Assembly (NCBI GenBank): GCA_943736015.1
Contig: OX031063.1
Coordinates: 37,278,672 to 37,342,671, forward strand
DNA length: 64,000 nt
DNA from: Tridacna crocea
Lineage: Eukaryota; Mollusca; Bivalvia; Cardiida; Cardiidae
Reading direction: 5' to 3'
The notes below the pieces were generated by a model that was not told where the DNA came from, did no database searches, and saw nothing but the letters and a program-made list of their open reading frames with translations. Made by a program: the position numbers and the translations under genes. Below are positions 56,912-64,000 of the stretch, piece by piece (within the stretch, counting starts at the first letter, position 1; each line of letters starts with the position of its first letter).

Positions 56912-57145
56912 AACAATACTTTACCTTTTGCAGATGACGTTTTCCGTACTGCAGTTAGCGAAGAGATCACTCTGAAAAACATTTTAACAACTACTTTGGG
57001 ATTTAAAAAAAAAGAAGAGGACTCTCTTTGAAGAAAGCAACAAAGCAACGGTTTATGTTTCTCTTAAAACTAAGAGAACATGCCATGCCGTTCAGGCCTG
57101 CACTGTGGAGCCCAAAAGCACCTTAAAGGTATGTTCCATTCTTTT

Positions 57146-57395
57146 TGAAAAGGGGGCTAAATGCGTTTCCGTGATCTATGGAACCTAACGAGCCATTACC
57201 TACTTAGGGCTCCATAATAATTCCTTTTTTTAAATAACCAACTTAATCTTGAGGTAAACTGTTCCTTTGACATGCTAAGAATTGACCAGTAGCGAACAGT
57301 TTCGGCCTGGATCAGCCTGTGCAGTTCGCGCAGGCTGCCCTGGGCCGAAACTTATCGCAGATGTATTAAACCCCCTTTTCAGAGAACATGGCTCA
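57146..57395 (-). repeat. Family F element, reversed
   Basis: Ends tttgaaaagggggct and cccccttttcagagaacatgg. Hairpin gatcagcctgtgcagttcgc / gcgcaggctgc. Confidence 0.6.
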
Positions 57396-58065
57396 TACTT
57401 AATTGTAGCAGACACGCATTTTCTTCTTTTTCTTAACGGGGGTGGGGAGAGTGGGAGGTATATCAACGCTTCTTGCATTTATTATCGAAATAAAACTCTT
57501 ACTTTGAACAAAGCATGATGTTGTCGATGTAAGAGAAACACAGTGTCCATGTTTTCCAAATCGTATTCAAAAGCTGTTATCTGCCGTATCTTTCAAATAA
57601 AACATTTCTCACATGTGTGCAAAATTTATCATCTAAGGGCGAGTTCTGATAAAAATAATACACATTGTCACATGCTGAAACTGCGTCCAATGAAGACAAA
57701 GTCGTATATTGAACATAGTCTCCTCATACAATGACCCAGGCTATCGTTATATTGGGAGGCAATCATTGTGTGGGAGACACTAGTGTCGGCCATCTTTTCA
57801 AAGAGTTTTGGGTTCGAATTCCACTGCGAGAAACGTTATACTTTGAACTAGCCACATTACTAGCCGATCGCTTAAATTAAGGACGCAGTTTTACAACACA
57901 TTGTGTAATAAAATAACAAAATGGATTTTTTTTTCAAATTGGAAATATTTGTAGAAGGTACATGAAATTTTGCTCAAAATTAATGATGTTAGATGTCTGT
58001 CAGAGTTGTAAACCGGATGGTATGGGTATATCAGTCTCGAACATCAAACAACGTGACCCAGTCTT

Positions 58066-58305
58066 TTAAATGATCACCAGACAACAAAATTTTAGACTTG
58101 TCAAATAAGGAAATCCATTCATTCGTAGACAACAAAATGAATGTTCACTCAAATGAACTTACCTATAAAAGTTTTCGAAAAGGTATATAACGAGCGAACA
58201 GGAGGAAATTCTGGTTGCCAGCATTTTCTCCTTTCCCAACAATATTTTCAAAAGACTTTTTTTTTCATGGTCGTTAAAGCATCAAATTGCGTGGAAAAGA
58301 ATGAA
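58066..58305 (+). repeat. Decayed MITE-A copy
   Basis: Contains accagacaacaaaatttt, agacttgtcaaat and the arm gccagcattttctcctttcc. Confidence 0.5.
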
Positions 58306-58448
58306 GTATAGAAGATAAAGGAGCAGCCTAAATACCTTCCTCTATAAAACTATACACCTGTTTCTCTCAAATATTCTTTGAAATACAGACTGATCTTTTT
58401 TTTTTCAAAGACATAAATGAAGAAAAACAAAGTGAATAGGTTTCTTTA

Positions 58449-58620
58449 TTAACCCTTAGGCTTCTAAACGCGAAGAACTGACTGTGTGCGAACAGTGTAG
58501 ATCAAAGATCAGACTGCACACAATGTGAGGTCTAATCTTTGATCTACACTTTCCGGTAAGGTCATATTCCCCGCCAACCTTTGAAATAGCCAAATTTGAT
58601 GTTTAACTATCAGCTTAATT
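58449..58620 (-). repeat. MITE-C copy, reversed, with paired arm change
   Basis: Starts ttaacccttaggcttc. The arms gtagatcaaagatcag and taatctttgatctac share an extra A. Confidence 0.65.
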
Positions 58621-58628
58621 TCATTTAT

Positions 58629-58868
58629 AATTGGCTTGCAACACGCGAAAAGCCATGATGCATTCGGACAGTGCTCGCACGCTAATCCGAGACGGCACTC
58701 TACGAATACAATACATTTTGTGCTGCAATAGACTTGCGCAAAACAGAAAATTACATAAAAAAACGAAAAGTGTCATTTCGGACTAGCCTGGGCGGACTGC
58801 ACAGGCTGATCCGAGACGACATTTTTCGCAAATGTACAAATGCCCCTTTTCGCCTTTTGATAGCCATA
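58629..58868. repeat. Family E element, decayed left hairpin
   Basis: Starts attggcttgcaacacgcg. The first hairpin has lost most of one arm; the second is intact. Confidence 0.65.
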
Positions 58869-59903
58869 TCAGGATAAAGGTACTTATTCCCTTCTGAAAC
58901 AAATTTGCAGAAGAAAATTCTGAAAATGTTCATGTGATAATACATGGTTAAAAACAATTGATTCACACTCTGGCAATCCCTAATGCAGTACACCAAGCAA
59001 GTCATCATTGTATCTATGGATCCATAAATCCATTTTGTAAAAAGCTCCTTTCACACCCAAGACTAATAAATTCGAAAAGTCACAAAACAGCTGGGCTGTG
59101 GACGACCGCCGCAAGTGGGAATAAAACATTTCTTTTTTGATTGCAGACATGTCAGTGCATTACCCAGACAAAAATATTCCAAATTGAAACTTTTATTTTG
59201 CCATAATAGCTTGACATATCTACGCGAATAGTTCAGAGCCGAAATCAGACGGCACTTTCAGTGAAGGATGATCTTAATCTGCACTGTTCGCGAAATGTGA
59301 TAGAAATTCACTTTGGCAAGTACAGGGTTAGACTCACTTTAGACCCACTTCATTTATATTCAATGTAATTTGTCAGTTTAGATCATTTTCTACGGAAGCA
59401 ATTGACGCTCACCTTTGAAGTTTAAATTGCAGCATGGTTATCTACTTTATCAGGAACAGCGAGTAAACTCAAATTAATTTTCTAATAGTCACGGAGAATT
59501 TCACACATACAGTATGCAAGAAAATCACCTGTTGAGTTTGGATCTCCTTTTCCTCCAATTTTTTCTTACCTATCAATTTGAATCATCTGATTTACATGCA
59601 GATCATCTTTCTTAAAAAATTAAAAAAATACACAAGTCTAGATTTTTCTCATTTTCACCCGAGTAAAGTGCGATTTTGCTTGAGAGTGTCTCATTTTGAA
59701 GACAGATCAATAACTGGAGCATTTCATGGGTTCCGCGATGGTATTTTACGGAAGTTTTGATAAAGGTGCCGGCAGGTTACAAATCATTTGTGCGAAGGGG
59801 ATTTCCCAGTCTTATCTTAGTAACAAAAATCCCAAAGTGAATTCGTTGCTAAACATATACGTTGAAGAATTTTTAAGCTGACCCATTAATTTTGATTCTT
59901 AAA

Positions 59904-60113
59904 TTAACCCATATCCTTCTAAATAACTAAAAATGACATTTTCAAATCGATAAAAATCCCAAATTTTGAAATTTCAGAGTTCTGTTTTGGGGTATGATAT
60001 CTCCTTCTCAGACAGTGTAGATCCAAGATCAGACTGCACATTATGTGCAGTCTGATCTTGATCTGCACTGTCCGCCGAAGGTCAGCGAATCGCACTTAGC
60101 AGTCTAAGGGTAT
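59904..60113 (+). repeat. MITE-C copy, full length
   Basis: Left ttaacccatatccttct, right agcagtctaagggtat, hairpin intact. Confidence 0.7.
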
Positions 60114-60423
60114 AAAATGAGTTAGCAAAGCATTACCCGTTCTCCTTTATTGCATGTCAAAGGGTCTTCAAGTTGTTCTGTAAAGTCATCAACCCATTAC
60201 ACGATAAAATGGCATCAACAGACCAGCTGTAAACTATAACAAATTGAAGAAAGTTACATTACTCTATGAAAGGACTGGGTATATTTTGCAACTTTCAGGT
60301 ATTTGTATAGAAAATATCGAGCAAAATGATCTGAAATGATCAGACAGCAAATTCTGTGCAGTAAGCACGTGACCAGAACTGTTCGGAAAAGGTACAGTAA
60401 TAAATGCCGAAGGTGCAGAAAGC

Positions 60424-60602
60424 CAACCCTTAAAGCAATAGAATCAACTTAATTTACTTTTTGTGGACAGTGTAGATCAAGATCAGACTGCACAAAACGT
60501 GCAGTCTGATCTTGGATCTACACTGTCCACTACATTGTTACATTATCTAGGCCAATCAACCTTGAAATACCAATATTTGTGCTGTTTTGACTTACAGGCA
60601 AG
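60424..60602 (-). repeat. MITE-C copy, reversed, partial
   Basis: caacccttaaagcaatag opens it; near-perfect hairpin at about 60466-60530. The right end is weak. Confidence 0.55.
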
Positions 60603-61014
60603 GTCCATTTCATTAATTCAGTATTCTAAGGTTAAACGTATATATTTAAGCGTCGATAAATTGCGACATATCCCATTATTCAAATTTTCTATATCAAATG
60701 AAATGGGAAGGAAAGTAATTGCTTGAATTGAACTGCCAACTGTAGTCCGTTCGCTGAACTGAAAAAATATTCATCCGTTTACAAATAAATAAATCACGCA
60801 ACTAGGCTTATTATTTGTGGCAAGTTTACAAGCAAGACCTTGTTTAAAAGAATTTTACATTGTTTGAGGATGATTAAAATATAATAAAACTTATTTAGAT
60901 ATTTTAAGTATCAAGGGCACAATTGTTTCTTATTTTTCTGTCATGAACGATTAATATGGCAGCCCCATTATACTGTTTGTTTCATCGTCTGTACCCTTTT
61001 CAGCGTCCTTGCGG

Positions 61015-61078
61015 ACGACAAAGAACACGATCAGACTGCACAGTAGGTGTAGTTTGATCTTGGATCTATACCTTCCGC
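61015..61078 (+). repeat. MITE-C hairpin fragment
   Basis: acgatcagactgcacagtag pairs with gtagtttgatcttggatct. Confidence 0.5.
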
Positions 61079-61620
61079 CTTTTTTAGCCAAAGACATACA
61101 GGATAATAGTCTTGCAGAGAGCAGTGCATGGCTTATATCTCAAGTCGCCAAAAGAACTCGAGTTTGTAATTTTGGCTCTGAAATAGTTTGCGATCAGATT
61201 TGTTATCTGCATGGACCATACATCATCCGAACTTTATCAGTCTAATACTTTACAAGAACGCGCATTTTCAAGCTTGCTCAAATTGAAAGCATTTGCAAAC
61301 GGAAAATTAACTGTGACTAAGTTGATAGGATTTGTCACCGTAGAGATTGTTCAACACAATTGTACTTGAAAAAGGCATGTTTTTAGCCTGACGGTAGATG
61401 GCACAGGAAACGTTGACAATACTCTTGAAACATTGTAATACCTTTGCCACACCAAACTCGTTCTCACTCCGTTCCGAGAATCGTTGCCAAACGGACTTCA
61501 ACAGTGACAACATACGTAAAACGAGATGGACGTAATACAAACGTAACAGCCGTAATAGATTCTAATAGAGACGGGATGCCGTTGGGCATCAAATGGCAGT
61601 GCGTTTGCATTTTACTGCCG

Positions 61621-61830
61621 AAATTACACGTCCTATTGCGACCGCAGCCTGTTTTTCGATTTTGTTGACCGAGTTAAGGTTTTCTAGGAACACGTTTGGT
61701 AAGAAGGGGGCTTCAGGCATTATCAGGCTAAAACTACACGTTTAACGGTGACCGTAACCGTTTTCCGGTTATGTCAGGACGGGTAAGGCGTTCTAAGAAC
61801 TAGTTTAGTGTGACGGGGGCTAAAAAACGT
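61621..61830. repeat. Diverged two-unit tandem repeat
   Basis: Units of about 110 bases start aaattacacg (61621) and aaactacacg (61731). Both run through gcgaccg/ggtgaccg, ttttcgatt/ttttccggtt, and end in gggggct. Not seen elsewhere in the window. Confidence 0.55.
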
Positions 61831-62125
61831 CACTTCTAAGCGGTCTTGTCTGCAGATATGAACAGAGGTTTTCTAAGTGCACTATACTGCCTGAAAAAAG
61901 TACTGTAAGTATATTCAGCAGACTGTGGTCAGCACTATTCATTTTAGAATAGAGATAGTCAAACGTGAACCCAGCCAGTATCTCCGCAATTCTATGTGGC
62001 GATGTATCACAGGCGTGCGATGTATGTAAGGAATCGATGCAAAGTCTCTACCTGAAACAAGTCTCATTTTGCCATGTTTGTTTTCTAATGTAACCACGAA
62101 TCATGACATATTTATATATACGAGC

Positions 62126-62340
62126 ATTGAGCCATGCTCCGTGAAAAGTATTGCATCTGCGGAAAGTATCGACCTAGGTCAGCCTGCGCACTACGCGCAG
62201 GCTGACCCAGGCCGAAACTTTTCGCTATCGGTCAATTTTCTATATCTTCAAGGACTAGTCTACCACATGCCTAAATCCGTTTTTGAAAAAAGTGGCTATC
62301 ATAGACCCAAAAGTATGTGATGGCTTGCATGGTATGATGG
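62126..62340 (+). repeat. Family F element
   Basis: Starts ttgagccatgctccgtg. Perfect hairpin ggtcagcctgcgca / tgcgcaggctgacc around 62178-62210. Confidence 0.6.
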
Positions 62341-62860
62341 ATAACGGAGATGCAGTAACAGCAACACTGTGGAATCCGAACATGCAGTCATAAAGCAAAA
62401 TATTAATGGATAAATGATTCTGGAAAAACCTAAAGGTTCATTTTGAAGTTCACTATACGACTAACTAAATTTGAAAAAAATATTTTCTTCTTTGTCAAAC
62501 TGGAGATTTAGGTACATTCAAATAGTTTTGCAAGCAACAGACCTTCTTTAATTCCATTATTTTGATTGGCATGACAACTACGGGTGACCTTCACCCCAAA
62601 ATATTCTCCCATTCAATTTTCTAAACTTCGCACTTATCAAATTTTCGAAGATTAACGTTATCAGTTTCCGATGAACTCTGGTAGCGGACGATTAGTTATT
62701 TTCGACAGAAACCATTTTGTGGCGGGAAACTCATTTGGTGAAGTTTTAGTGTCGTCTGTCACTGTCAGGGGATGCGGCGTTAATTCCATCAAAAACAAAA
62801 GATGCAACACCCCCAAAATACACCTTGAATTATCAACCCTTTACCACCCATCCCGAGCTT

Positions 62861-63040
62861 TAACCCTTTACCAATGAGGACTTTTAACGACCGTTGGAAA
62901 AAGACATTTTGAAAACATTTCTCCTTTTCCATAATATTTTCTACCCTATCAAGGAAATATTGCACCATTTGAGCCACATTGAATTTGTCGTCTGCAAATG
63001 GTTTATATTTGGACAAGGTTAATTTTTTTTGTCTGGTTAA
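62861..63040 (-). repeat. MITE-A copy with most of the palindrome deleted
   Basis: Starts ttaaccctttacc. The hairpin is reduced to its right arm (tttctccttttccataat). Ends gtctggttaa. Another MITE-A left end (caaccctttaccaccc) abuts at 62836-62860. Confidence 0.6.
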
Positions 63041-63261
63041 CTCATTACCAAACGACAATATTTTAGACTGGTTCAAAATGAAAGCATTTGCAGACGACAA
63101 AATAAAAGTGATTAAAAATTTGAAATTTGTTTTGTAACGGGTAGAAAACATTGTGGGAAAAGGAGAAAATGCTGGTTACCAGCATTTTCTCCTTTTCCCA
63201 CAATATTTTCTAAAGGCTTTTTTCTCAGGGCCGTCAAAAGTAGGGATTGTGTGGTAATGGG
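63037..63261 (+). repeat. MITE-A copy sharing TTAA with neighbour
   Basis: Starts in the TTAA that ends the previous copy. The palindrome has one mismatch (caatatt). The right end gtgtggtaatggg has lost its TTAA. Confidence 0.7.
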
Positions 63262-63450
63262 CATTCTCCTCAAGAGACAGACTTTTAAAAACATGGTTGA
63301 AAAAGGAGAAAATGCTGGTAATCGTCAACTATTTTTTTTTTTGACTCTTTGAAAGACAACTTTCAAGGTTCGAGTAACATCAGATTTGTCACCTGCAAAT
63401 GCTTTCAATTTGGCCAGGGCTGAATTGTGGCATCTGGTAATGTATTATTC
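63262..63450 (-). repeat. Decayed MITE-A copy
   Basis: Has the left arm gaaaaaggagaaaatgctgg followed by a T run instead of the right arm, then cacctgcaaatgctttcaat. Confidence 0.5.
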
Positions 63451-63672
63451 CTTTACCAAACAATTCCTGAATTTCACGACCCGGGGAAAGAAGGCTTTTG
63501 AAACCATTGTGGAAAAAGGAGAAAATGCTGGTAACCAGCATTTTCTCCTTTTTCCACAATGTTTTCTATCTTATCTCAGAACTTAAGCTCATTTTTATCT
63601 ATTTTGAATTTATTGTTTGCAGATGTTTCGAATTTGTAAGAGTCTAAATAAAATTTGTTGTTTTTGGAAAGT
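63451..63672 (-). repeat. MITE-A copy with paired arm change
   Basis: The arms gtggaaaaaggag and ctcctttttccac carry the same substitution. Left end tcctttaccaaac; the right terminus is eroded. Confidence 0.65.
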
Positions 63673-64000
63673 ACTAACCCTTTTTGCTTCTGAGTAAATG
63701 GCTTTCTTACATGCTTTAAAAACTCTCATTATATGAAATTTATCATTCTCCACCAAGTAGCCAAAATCTACTTCCTCGTATATTCTATCATTCTATTTTC
63801 TAGGTTTGATGCAATTCTGGTAGCCCATAGTATACATATCCAAGATCAAGCTACATGTCCTATGCATAAAGCAGTAGGATCTTTTATCATGCTGCCCTTC
63901 GTATTTCGTCTGTGATGCTGAAATAGTTGTTCACTTTTATAAAGAAAGAAAAAAAAATAAACATCTTTATGAATGCGGTACATGCACACCTCACAGTCTA

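Larger units (their letters stand above)
31323..64000. other. Gene-free right half of the window
   Basis: I recognise no protein-coding gene. Repeats are itemised below. I see nothing beyond AT-rich DNA in about 33010-33550, 34190-34800, 35235-35715, 35935-36590, 37090-37780, 45565-46460, 47130-47540, 47635-48640, 50560-51340, 52225-52800, 53180-53580, 54165-54700, 55835-56550, 57400-57750, 60120-60420, 61830-62125 and 62340-62830. Confidence 0.55.

Noticed and set aside
57758-57890. SINE-like segment with gggttcgaattcc
   Set aside because: Only a B-box-like match; no A-box or known tail. Similar weak hits at 6168-6190 and 53585-53710 were also not called.

Overview
The window is eukaryotic, gene-poor, AT-rich animal DNA. 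Exons are separated by GT-AG introns, coding exons are sparse, and the space between them is crowded with short palindromic (foldback) repeats, tRNA-derived SINE copies and microsatellites. The gene types (an inverted-formin-like FH2 protein and a pair of family-31 galactosyltransferases with intronless reading frames) and the repeat style suggest a lophotrochozoan, most likely a bivalve mollusc. That placement is inference; no species-diagnostic gene is present.

Layout. Positions 271-8247 (+) hold the last seven coding exons of an inverted-formin gene (FHDC1/INF2 group). They encode nearly all of the FH2 actin-polymerising domain and a short basic C-terminal WH2/DAD-like tail, ending in TGA at 8245. 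The 5' part lies left of the window. Positions 8248-25600 contain no recognisable gene, only repeats. At 25625-26854 and 30048-31322 (both +) are two divergent tandem paralogues of a type II membrane beta-1,3-galactosyltransferase (GT31). Each has a single coding exon, with a splice-acceptor-like site just upstream that implies a separate 5' UTR exon. From 31323 to the end I recognise no protein-coding gene.

Repeats. I name the families locally. MITE-A has TTAA flanks, ends CCCTTTACC, and a central palindrome of about 67 bp with a 1-base loop. MITE-B has the same ends but a different palindrome. MITE-C has TTAA flanks, ends CCCTTA, and a palindrome built on GATCAGACTGCA. Family D is about 440 bp with a large hairpin. 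Family E is a double hairpin with ends ATATGGCTTGCAACACGCG. Families F and F' have hairpins built on GTCAGCCTGCGC. Family G is an 89-bp near-perfect palindrome. H is a single hairpin. Family I is about 375 bp with perfect 17-bp terminal inverted repeats and TTAA flanks. Family J is a foldback starting GGGCCCGTATTCACC. A, B, C and I all duplicate TTAA, the signature of piggyBac-type transposition, so they are probably non-autonomous passengers of piggyBac-like transposases that are not encoded here.

The most interesting signal is the behaviour of these TTAA palindromes. Elements abut by sharing a single TTAA, nest in one another, and exchange palindromes between A-type and B-type copies. In several copies the same sequence change is present in both arms of the palindrome, as if the arms are corrected against each other. 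At least six such hairpins lie inside introns of the formin gene, and one degenerate MITE-A sits in the same place and orientation in front of each galactosyltransferase paralogue.
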